A stretch of DNA of 64,000 nucleotides, from NCBI GenBank assembly GCA_022575985.1, contig JAKSXM010000014.1, forward strand, positions 3,782,001 through 3,846,000. The letters are read 5' to 3'. Below the pieces are notes generated by a model, which saw only the letters and a list, made by a program, of their open reading frames with translations, had not been told where the DNA came from and did not search any database. Position 1 is the first letter of the stretch, and every line of letters starts with the position of its first letter. Shown one piece after another: positions 55,401 through 64,000 of the stretch. A program made the position numbers and the translations under genes. This stretch comes from Anagrus nilaparvatae. Its lineage: Eukaryota > Arthropoda > Insecta > Hymenoptera > Mymaridae.

Positions 55401-55957
55401 TGTTCTACAATATGAAAATAACTGCAAATTTTGTTAAAAATCTGCATATTAGTATATTCTATTTTCAATTATTATTAATAATTATTAATGTTATAAAATA
55501 TACCTCATTATTTATAAATATGTATAAATAATCAAGTAACTTTTTCTTAATATGTATTATAAAATTTTTTTGTTAATAAATTTAGAGGTATAAAATTAAT
55601 TCTATTCTCATTCATTTTTAAATAAAAATTAATTGCATTTTAATCACGTATGATTAAATTTATTATAACTAAACACTAAACACATATGATCAAAATATAA
55701 AAAAATTAATGCACAAGATTTTTTTTTTGTTAAAGCCGAGTATCGCGAGGGCAATCAGCTAGTTTTATTATGTTATAACATATTTTTTAACATTTTTAAA
55801 TTTAAATTATTTTTTTAAATTATTTTACTTTAACAGAGCACTTTGATGTATGAAAAATATTTTAAAGGCTATATGTTACAGATAATTATTTCCTAACTAC
55901 TTTTAATATTCAGAGTAACTTACGCATATAATCTAAGCATATCTATAGCGAAGTGCA
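55401..55957. other. Gene-free AT-rich stretch
   Basis: Poly-T and ATAAT-rich. GCCGAGTATCGCGAGGGCAATCAGCTAG (about 55735-55762) is a GC-richer island ending in CTAGTT. The stretch 55830-55890 mirrors 50340-50395. No gene. Confidence 0.4.
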
Positions 55958-56176
55958 TACGGGCGATTATTTCTCAAGCCGGCCACCCCCCTCTGTCCAA
56001 AAATGGTGACAACTTAAAAAGATTTTGGTTTTCTCAAATTGATTGGAAAAGGGTCTAATTTTTTACTCTCATTGGTCTTTTCAACTATGTAAATCTACTG
56101 CGCCCATTTCAGCCACTGAACGTTGGCATATCCAAATTTAAAAATCAGAAAAATTGAAATAAAAGTAGATTAACGA
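55958..56176 (+). repeat. About 220-bp direct repeat, copy 2
   Basis: Nearly identical to 53128-53348 through GGCCACCCCCCTCTGTCCAA and AAAAATGGTGACAACTTAAA, and with AAAAGTAGATTAACG at its end. Confidence 0.85.
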
Positions 56177-56364
56177 GGTTGAAGCTTTACTATATAAATC
56201 AAAGTTTAAAATAGATTTTCTCATTTGACTAGCGTAAAAAGATTTGCTAGACATGGTTACTTTTTATTCCCCATTTTATAAACAAAAACAAAAACAAAAA
56301 AAACCGGTCAGTATGTCTATGGACATACGAATGAAGTTATTACTAAATTTAGTAATCATTTTCT

Positions 56365-57790
56365 TTTAAGGAGGTATACTTGCTGAGCTAGAGCTATTGC
56401 AGTACAAATATTCTTCAAATTAAGGGTAATTAATGTTTTTAATATTCAAATAACACTGTAAAAATTTCAAGATAATTAGGAGATTTTGTGAAAAGTATAA
56501 CCTTTCCCAATTTTTTAATCCTTCCGAACACCCACAATTACGCGCGGTGTCTGCCGGCGAAAGAAGAAAGAAAGAAAATAAATAAAAGAAAAGAAGAAAA
56601 AAAAATTTAACACCGAAATCATTCGAGCGCCTCCGTTTACGATCGGGCCTGCCAGCAAGGGAGGGGACTGCAATCGTCCTTTCCTTATCCACTATTTTCG
56701 TCCTGAATTCTCGTGACGATTTTTTAAATTTTAAGAGCATTCCGCGTGCTCTACTATACGTCGATAATCTGGTAAGTTTTAGTAAGAAAAACCCCTGTTT
56801 TGCTTTCCAAGTTTTCTCAGCGGAAAAACCTTGGATCAAAATTTCCTCTTATAGGAAGTTTTGTTTTTCAATGATCTCGAGCGCGTAACTATTATTTTTG
56901 TTAAATGAATAATTTTTCGCAAATATTAGAAAATAAAGTAATTATGTATTTTGACAAGCATTTTTACAGAACGCGCGAATGTTAAAAATTTAACATTATT
57001 TTCTAATATTTGCGAAAACTTATCAATTGTCCAAAAAATAATAGTTGCGCGCTCGAGATTATTGAAAAACAAAACTTTCTGTAAGAGGAAATTTTGATCC
57101 AATGTTTTTCCACTGAGAAAACTTGGAAAGCAAAACAGGAGTTTTTCTTACTAAAACTTACCAGATTATCGACGTATAGTAGAGCACATGGAATGCTCTT
57201 AACTCCTCGTAGAAAAAAAGGAGAGGTGTGCGGTGACAAGTAAGAAGTAAAAACTTCAAAATTAGTGTAATAGGTATAAATTATTTTAAAAAATATCAAT
57301 AAATGTAATGTTAATGTATTTAAAAACAATCAATTAAGTTTTTTTTAAATATTTTCTTCTTTACTCGTTTATTTTAAAACGCGCGCAATACTGACTGCGC
57401 CCAAGTGTTCTTAAAGTTACTAAAGATATACGACAATTGTTATTTTCTTTATTTTTCATCATCAGCGGGAAAGAGCGACTTTTTAGACATTTTTTCTGTG
57501 ACGAAAGATGGAGTTTTTAGTGTAAGTTTTTAGTCGCTACTTTACCTCCCTAGAGGCGAAAATATAAGCATTCGTCCCTAGAGATAACATTGTGCATCTT
57601 CGTTTCTCTCACACTTATTAATATCTTTGTTTCTCTTGTTTATAAATCCGAAGTGTGAGTTTATTAATTGTAGTCTCCTACTATACGTGTGCAATTTTTA
57701 CAGTGTTATTTACACATTAAAAGCATTAATTACCCTTCATTTGAACAATATTTGTTCTTTAATAGTTCCACAAGTATACCTCCTTAACGG
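56365..57790. mobile_element. 1.4-kb palindromic element
   Basis: Outer arms: AAGGAGGTATACTTG (56368) mirrors CAAGTATACCTCCTT (57771), and AAGGGTAATTAATGTTTTTAAT mirrors ATTAAAAGCATTAATTACCCTT. Inner arms: TTAAGAGCATTCCGCGTGCTCTACTATACG (56733) mirrors 57167-57202, continuing through CTCGAGCGCG / CGCGCTCGAG to a centre at about 56965. The outer and inner arms are separated by non-mirrored spacers on both sides. ORFs at 56420-56839 and 57003-57329 (minus) are by-products of the palindrome. No protein similarity recognised. Confidence 0.7.
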
Positions 57791-58219
57791 TAAGTCTTTA
57801 AAAATTTTTTTTCTTAAAAGTTGTTATTTATTAAAACAAAGAAAATGAGACCACTTGTGTGGTAATTGATTGATTCCTTAAAAAGTTTTGTGGGTTCTAT
57901 GTAATATTTAAAAAACGTCAACTTTGAATGTTGATATCTCTGAACCTACATATCCAAAATAAAAAAGTTTTAGTGAAAAAGATTAGTATTTTGATACATG
58001 ATAAATGTGCCAAATAACAGGGGTTTTCATCGAGTCGTTTTGGATTTACCAATTTAATGGTAAATTTTAAATCTAATTTTGACCCATTTTTTAAAGAGAA
58101 TTAATACCCGAAAATTGCTAAATCCGAAACTACTCGATCAAATCCCTCGCCATTTGGTACACTTATTATTTATAAAAAGACTACTTAAAAACTTAACTAT
58201 CAAAATGGAAATATCAAGT
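57791..58219. other. Gene-free stretch
   Basis: A/T-rich sequence with no repeat or ORF recognised. Confidence 0.4.
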
Positions 58220-58920
58220 AAAAAGGATATTTCTAAATTAATAATATATTCATAGAAAAAAATTAGGTATACTATGTCCAAAAAGAAAAAAAAAATTAGT
58301 GTTTTGTATTTTTTGAGATAAAAATTTTCAAACAATTAAGCATCAGATTCGAGATATCGAGTAAAAATGATTAATCAAGGTATAAGTACATTCATAGAAA
58401 TAAATTAGGTACTAAATACTTACGTGCAAAAAAAAAATTTTAGTGTTTTTTGTATTTTTTGAAGGCAAACATTTTGAGACAAAAATTAAAAAAAAATTAA
58501 TTATCAGAGATCTGAAATATCAAGTAAAAATGATATTTTTAGATATCAGTCTTTCATAGAAAAAAATTAGGTATTAAACCCGAAAAAAAAATAGCGGTTT
58601 TATTTACATTTTTTACTTTTTAATTCAAAAAATGAAGTATCAGATCCAAGAAATTGAGTAAAAATGTTTTTAAAATTAATACGTTCATAGAAAAAAAAAC
58701 TAATGTACATCCAAAAAGAAAAAAAATTTGGTGTTTTTTGTATTGAAAAAATTTTAAAATTAATTTTCAAAAAATTAATTATTAGGTTCGAGATGTCGAG
58801 TAAAAAATATCTAGATACTTCTAAATATTAGTATTTTGAAGGGAAAAAATGTGGTATTGCATCCAAATTAAATTTAAAAAAAAGTAGTTCAAGATTTCAA
58901 AAAAAATTTTTTTTTAAATT
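58220..58920. repeat. Family S tandem array, fourth locus
   Basis: Five to six diverged units with TTCATAGAAA(T/A)AAATTAGGTA, CCAAAAAGAAAAAAAA, AGTATCAGATTCGAGATAT and GAGTAAAAATG. Same family as 9880-10620 and 21170-21600. Confidence 0.75.
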
Positions 58921-58969
58921 ACGTTTTAATAACACACTAAAAAAAAAAGAAAAAAAACTGAAATAGCTG

Positions 58970-59625
58970 CTTCTTTAAAATACCAAAGACAATCTTGCCC
59001 GCTATAACTCAAGATTGAGAGAAAATTTACAGTGCCTTATCAGCAGGAACTAAACTAAAAACAAAAGAATTACTGATGGCTAAGTATGAAAATATTAAAA
59101 TTGAGTTATTTGAATGGTTTAAGAGTGCTTTTAAGTCTAAGATTCCAGTTTCTGGTTTCATTGTAAAAGAAATGGCAATTAAAATATCGGCAAATTTAGA
59201 AATGAATGATTTGAAGGCATCTGATTTAGTTATCCAAGATGCCTCAAAGCTATTAACAGTGCGACACTGAAATGAGATTATACGTACCACATAAATTCTT
59301 GGATTGATTCCACAGCGTTTCAAAAATGGCTTTAAAATTAAACCAAAATATGTCTTCCAATAATCGACATGTGATACTAACTATGGTAGACCACATGATG
59401 TAACAGGTTTAATATTATCAAATGCTAATGTTCAATTTTTCTCTCCAAATACAAAAAGTAGATTACAGCTCTTAGATCAAGGAATTGTTGCTTTGTTCAA
59501 AGGAAATCATAGACACCGCCTCGTTTAAGCCGCAATTTCATCAATAGAACCGACCATGAAATAAAAAAATGGAACGTTTTAGAGGCTATGAGAGAAATTG
59601 ATATTTCTTGGAAATCAATTAAAAG
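58970..59625 (+). pseudogene. pogo/Tigger-type transposase relic
   Basis: The full protein would be a DDE transposase with a CENP-B-like DNA-binding domain, acting on TA sites. The psq-type helix-turn-helix remains as worn KIPKTIL. The next open stretch (59019-59270) reads EKIYSALSAGTKLKTKELLM, then YENIKIELFEWFKSAFKSKI and PVSGFIVKEMAIKIS, the CENP-B-type HTH. Most of the DDE domain is deleted: sequence resumes with STAFQKWL, an NRHVILTMVD-like segment with frameshifts (about 59310-59390), VQFFSPNTKSRLQLLDQGIV and ALFKGNHRHRLV (about 59428-59525), and worn WNVLEAMREIDISWKSIKR. The first catalytic Asp region is missing, so it is inactive. Confidence 0.88.
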
Positions 59626-59753
59626 ACGATATAGAATATCTATCTATATATAGATAAAGAATATATAGTTTTTTCGTATTTCTGCGTGTATAGATAGACT
59701 TATTAACATCAGTTTGTAATTTTTACTATCATTAAAATGATTATTATTTTTAA

Positions 59754-61764
59754 TAATAAAAAAAAAGTGCTATCTATATATTAAAATAAAAACATTATTT
59801 ATTTATAATAAAAGGAACAATTGTCCGTTGCACTATTTCAGCATTTGTCTCAGTGAAAATAAAGAAATACTTGATGAACCGTAAACTTTGTGTCCAGGTA
59901 ACTATAGTCCAGTAACCATTTGGCATATAAAATCAATAATATAATTTCAGGTTGTCATGTTATTATCATCAACCTATATTTCATTCTGTTGACATGCAAA
60001 TAAGACCATGGCATTGGAGATGAACTTTCATAAATAAAAAATTTGATAAACTTATTGCATTCTTGATCAATAAGTAATTTTGTCGTTGCAAAAAATACAT
60101 CTCGATAACAGGAATTTGTGCTTACAAATCAGCCAAATGCTTATCTAAGGATGCTCCAGTTAAGCAAGTGGTTATTATTTTCAGTCAATAAATTATTAAT
60201 AGTACAAAAAATAAAGTGAGATATATATCATATTGTAGGATGTCCATGAATAATTAATCTGGTGAACAGCTAATCGGATCATTGTATTAGAGTAGAAGTT
60301 CCACTTAAGTGTATTCAGGTATGAAAAAAATGTGACAAGTAAATTAATTTTTATCCATAAATTGTATTAATAACGAATACTTTTGTTATTGCAGGAAGTT
60401 CTTCTCAGTATAAAATTATTAAATTCCAAACACCAAAAATGAACTCAAATTATTATCAAATAGTCAGAAAAGTTTAACGATCATCATTTTCAAGCTGAAA
60501 ACATTTACTTAGGTGCATTTGGCAAAAAATAAAATTGTCTTATGATTTAATACATTTTATGAAAACTTCTGCTCCAATTCGATAACCTGATAAGTTATTC
60601 ACCAGGTTGAGCCATTTCAACAAACTGAACACTATTGCATCGGACAACTGTTTTTTCATCGGAAGCTTAATAGGAGTTTTAAAATCATACTGCACTCTAT
60701 TAATCTTCTAACTTCTTCAAAAATGGAAGCAATGTTTTATTATAATCAGCGTACTTTTCATTAAAAAAAACATCTGGTATAAAAAAAAGAAATTCCTGAT
60801 GAAAAAATAGAATGTGCAAGTTTTCTGATTTTTCTAGTACCATAATTAATGTACTACGATTGTGTATATTGTATAATATAAATGAATTTTGAATGATTTT
60901 TTTTAATACTTATTTAATAAAAAAAGTAAAAAAAAATTGTTTTGTTAATTACTTCAGTTTAAAAATCCTCGAAGATTTATACTATTTACAAATAAAAAAT
61001 AAAAAACTTTTCAAAAATAATTCTTTTTATTTTATTAATTATTTTTAGATTATTTCAGATTATTTACAAATTATTTATTGCAATAACAGTCAGTAGATAC
61101 TATAAAAATAATTACTTTATATTTTTTAATCTATACTTTTCTGTTGTCATTTTTTTTTTTTTTAAGTAATTATGTTCTGATAACCATAATATTTTGCAGA
61201 AATATAAATGCAACCTTCAAAAATACTATATGATAAAAAAATAGCTATTTATTAAACAAGGGGAAAAAAATAGAAATTTAGAATTTCACGGATTAAGTAT
61301 CAGCTCTCAGGACGAAAATTACACCCTCCACCTCCATGGGTCTGACTGATCTTAAAAAAAAAAAGAAAATGATTTTTTAGGCTTTGCTGGATTTTTTATA
61401 TGATAATGGGTTCAGGGGAACCAGCGGTAACTCTGTCGGTAATAATCAGTTCCCAGATCATAATATGCCCACATATGGGCAAATCTGCCCGGCCATTAAA
61501 TTTTTGCTGGATTTTAACATAAAACATGTTTATAGGGAGGTGGTACCCTGGAAAACTAAAAATCAAGGAGGGGTAAAAATGCCTGATTTAATGGGGGAGG
61601 GTAAATGTGCCCGATTTAGGGACTTAGAATAGTTTACGGTTCATCAAGTACTTCTTTATTTTCACTGAGACGAATGCTGAAATAGTGCAACGGACAATTG
61701 TTCCTTTTATTATAAATAAATAATGTTTTTATTTTAATATATAGATAGCACTTTTTTTTTATTA
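59754..61764. mobile_element. 2.0-kb element with about 130-bp terminal inverted repeats
   Basis: AAAAAAAGTGCTATCTATAT through GGAACAATTGTCCGTTGCAC and GAACCGTAAACTTT (59756-59893) is mirrored by AGTTTACGGTTCATCAAGTA through TGCTATCT-type ends (61632-61762). The interior is A/T-rich with no transposase. Its right part (61380-61632) carries the G-rich dispersed repeat. It abuts the palindrome starting at 61766. It may be a non-autonomous relative of the Tigger relic next door, but that link is only positional. Confidence 0.7.
61380..61640 (+). repeat. G-rich dispersed repeat copy
   Basis: AACATGTTTATAGGGAGGTG, AAATCAAGGAGGGGTAAAAA, GGGGGAGGGTAAATGTGCCC and TTTAGGGACTTAGAATAGTT also occur, in variant form, at 23530-23760 and 62255-62600. 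The 82-codon ORF across it is not credible as a protein. Confidence 0.6.
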
Positions 61765-61765
61765 T

Positions 61766-63199
61766 ACTCCCCTGCTGACAAACCAATTTTCATTTTGAAA
61801 TAGCCAAAATTTTTGTCTTTATGTATATTTTTTATGGTAAAATTTTTGTTTTGTTTTTTGGCTTCTTTAAAAAACTAGAGCAAAAAAAGTGATTCCAAAA
61901 ATTTCTTTTTTTAAAAATTTCAAATTTCCCGCAAAGTCACGTGACCAAGCAAAAATCTGACCAAAAATTTGGATCCCGCGGCAAATATTACCTAAGGGTA
62001 TATATTTTCATGTTTTTACAAGCTTATATATTGAGACAGCGAAATTTGAAAGAAATTATCGATTAATGTCAATTAATTTAGCACAATTAAATTTAAAAAA
62101 AAAAAATAGGGTTAAATCCAGCTGAATAGTGTCGTCTTGCAAAATGACCTTCACCGATTGACTCCAAATTTGGCAGATGTTTTTATATATATGAAACATG
62201 TTTCCTCCCAATTATTTAGCCCTCTAGGTGCAAAAGTGCCCACATTGGGCCCATTTGAATTTTAACATGGAACATGTTTATAGGGAGGGGTTACTTTAGA
62301 ACTTGAAAATTAAGGGAGGGGGTCAAATTTGTCCTTTTTAAGGAGGGGGGGGGGTCAAATTTGTCCTATTTAAGGGGGGGGGGTCAAATAAGACTTAGAA
62401 TAAGTAGGTAAGTATATATAAATAAATAAAATACTTTTAAGAGACTTTGCAGAATCTGGGCTTAAGGACTTAGGATAATACAGGTTTATGGACTTAGAAT
62501 AATATCGATTTAGGGACTTGGAATAATTCAGGTTCAGGGACTTATAATAATTCAGGTTTAGGGAATCAAAATAGTTTGGGTTTAGAATCTTAACAACTAG
62601 TAAGGTGATAATTACAAATTACAACAATAGAAAATTGTATTGTAATGTTGAGTAACATTTGTATTATATCTAGTCCTCAGTTGGAAGTATTACCCTAAAA
62701 TGCTTCAAGACGCCAGAAAATGAAGATTTCGACCAAAGATGCGGTAATTTGAATTTTAAAAAAATCAAAATCAGAGGTCATTTTGCAAGACGACACCATT
62801 CAGCTGGATTTAACCCTACTTTTTTTTTTTATTTAATTGTGCTAAATTAATTAATTAATACTTAATTGATATTTAATTAATTATTAATTAATCAACATTA
62901 ATCAGGAAATTCTTTCAAATTTCGCTGTCTCAACATATAAGCATGTAAAAACATGAAAATATATACCCTTAGGTAAAATTTCCCGCGGAATCCAAATTTT
63001 TGGTCAGATTTTTGATTAGTCACGTGACTTGGCGGGAAATTTGAAATTTTTAAAAAAAGAAATTTTTGGAATCAGTTATTTTGCTCTAGTTTTTTAAGGA
63101 AGTCAAAAAACAAAACAAAAATTTTTCCATAAAAAAATATACATAAAGACAAAAATTTTGGCTATTTCAAAATGAAAATTGGTTTGTCAGCAGGGGAGT
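61766..63199. mobile_element. 1.43-kb palindromic TIR element, ends ACTCCCCTGCTGACAAACC
   Basis: The arms (61766-62160 and 62745-63199) are mirrored throughout: ACTCCCCTGCTGACAAACCA at left and TGGTTTGTCAGCAGGGGAGT at right, then CACGTGAC, TACCTAAGGGTATATATTTT / AAAATATATACCCTTAGGTA and GGGTTAAATCCAGCTGAAT / ATTCAGCTGGATTTAACCC. TAT adjoins both ends (61763-61765 and 63200-63202), a possible 3-bp target duplication. The loop (62160-62745) contains the G-rich dispersed repeat. No protein. The family is unknown. Confidence 0.85.
62255..62600 (+). repeat. G-rich dispersed repeat copy in the palindrome loop
   Basis: AACATGGAACATGTTTATAG, GGGAGGGGGTCAAATTTGTC (repeated with longer G runs) and a small ladder of TTTAGGGACTTAGAATAAT-like phrases (about 62460-62590), which are tandem units of about 35-40 bp. 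Confidence 0.65.
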
Positions 63200-63202
63200 T
63201 AT

Positions 63203-64000
63203 GAATGCTAGAAATTGAAACGTATTTACTCGATTTCTCGCGCATGCGCAGCTCGAAAAAAATTTTTGAATCACAGAATCGGAGAGCCAGGGAAATTTCC
63301 TATCCGGGCTTACAAGGAAAAGTTTTTTTGCGATAAAATATGCGTTTGAGAGAAATTTTAGTAATTTTTGTGCTCTTAAAATTTAAAAAAATAAAAAGCA
63401 CAAAAAAAACTAATACGACTATAAAAAATCAAGGAGAAGACCTAGGAGGCTAAAAATTGAGGACGTAACTTGTTTTCGATAGTACTTTGAGTTCATTTTT
63501 TTTTTACTAATCCTTTGTTTTTAATTTTTTTTAAGTGTGTATTGTATGCGGAGTTTCTTGATAGTTTCCCCTCTTTTAAAAAGAAAACAGATAGGGTAAC
63601 TAGTAGCAGGCGCTTACAACTTCGTGTGCATAAGCTGGGTAATGAGAATTTTCACTTTTCGTATTTTTCAGTTTCTGAGTAGCCACAGTTCTAATAACCA
63701 CTGCGAGTGGCGCAATTCAGTAAAAGGAGAAAGGGAAATATAAAAAAGCCTGGTCTCAATAATAATTGATATTTATCAGTAAGAAAGGAGGGGGAAATAG
63801 CGGCCGAGACTAACTCCATCTAACACCTCACTTTTACTTAAAATCAAAGCGAAAAAAAAAACAATAGAAATATTCTTCTAAGCTACTTATACATATTTTT
63901 TGCTGGTACTGGGTTATATTTCTCATTCTATATAATTAGTTTAAAATCCGATTTGAAAAATATTATTTTACAAATATTATTTTATTTAATTTTAAGGCTT
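63203..64000. other. Right edge, no gene seen
   Basis: Less repetitive than the rest. It contains the GC palindrome at 63239-63250, and CGGAGAGCCAGGGAAATTTCC near 63280. No ORF above noise. Confidence 0.4.
63239..63250. promoter_or_regulatory. NRF-1/EWG-type palindromic site candidate
   Basis: CGCGCATGCGCA fits the YGCGCAYGCGCR consensus bound by NRF-1 and its insect homologue erect wing, usually in promoters. No transcript start or gene is visible nearby, so function is unproven. A GC palindrome of this length is uncommon in such AT-rich DNA. Confidence 0.35.

Noticed and set aside
53128..56176. Complete LTR retrotransposon
   Set aside because: The direct repeats lack TG...CA ends, a target duplication and primer-binding or polypurine sequences.
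56420..57329. Minus-strand ORFs of 139 and 108 codons
   Set aside because: They share sequence only because both read through the palindrome arms. No family similarity or start context supports them.
59027..59323. 98-codon minus ORF
   Set aside because: It is the antisense of the Tigger CENP-B-type HTH segment.
61384..61632. 82-codon ORF with Gly-rich ends
   Set aside because: It lies in a dispersed G-rich repeat whose other copies do not keep the frame.

Overview
This is an AT-rich (roughly three quarters A+T by eye) eukaryotic window built almost entirely of mobile DNA. Insect or another arthropod is the best guess: it holds an R1-clade non-LTR retrotransposon, two Penelope-like elements, a pogo/Tigger transposase relic, a BEL/Pao-like LTR element with no visible genes and very many non-autonomous elements. 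The one good candidate intron is short (72 nt). I cannot name the species. Only two places look like host coding DNA: one terminal exon on the minus strand (34801-35159) and a decayed BTB/POZ gene (about 7396-8681).

Layout. 1-6.6 kb: two Penelope-like elements (PLEs), the first open from the window edge, the second broken. Two hammerhead-ribozyme-like folds (4002-4047 and 6504-6555) flank the second. 7.4-8.7 kb: BTB/POZ pseudogene. 8.7-15.8 kb: a 7-kb imperfect palindrome (FB1) whose arms carry oppositely oriented minisatellite arrays. 16.3-19.4 kb: a second palindromic minisatellite element (FB2). 19.6-23.8 kb: tandem duplications and a hAT-like MITE. 24.9-32.0 kb: a third palindromic element (FB3) that shares FB1's minisatellite. 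Its left arm was hit by an LTR element (25413-28686) and by a TTAA-targeting MITE (28719-29512). The intact right arm shows both empty sites, so the boundaries are base-accurate. 34.8-35.2 kb: host exon. 35.7-42.9 kb: a 7.2-kb segment bounded by 0.3-kb inverted repeats and containing a fourth palindrome (FB4) and a TIR element. 43.0-46.65 kb: 5'-truncated R1-clade LINE with gag zinc knuckles, a TAATG gag/pol junction, endonuclease, reverse transcriptase and C-terminal zinc knuckle, broken by stops and frameshifts. A second 3' fragment of the same LINE lies inverted at 48.6-49.2 kb. 52.7-56.2 kb: a 110-bp tandem array split by two precisely bounded TIR elements. 56.4-57.8 kb and 61.8-63.2 kb: further palindromes. 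58.2-59.6 kb: satellite-like array followed by the Tigger relic.

Common theme. The window is dominated by Foldback-like elements: long inverted repeats whose arms consist largely of short tandem repeats, with no recognisable protein of their own. Several repeat families recur in different palindromes. This suggests one interacting, actively rearranging family, presumably mobilised or amplified by proteins encoded elsewhere. That is the most interesting content of the window. Coordinates of palindrome arms and arrays were read by eye and are approximate unless a terminus or target-site duplication is given.
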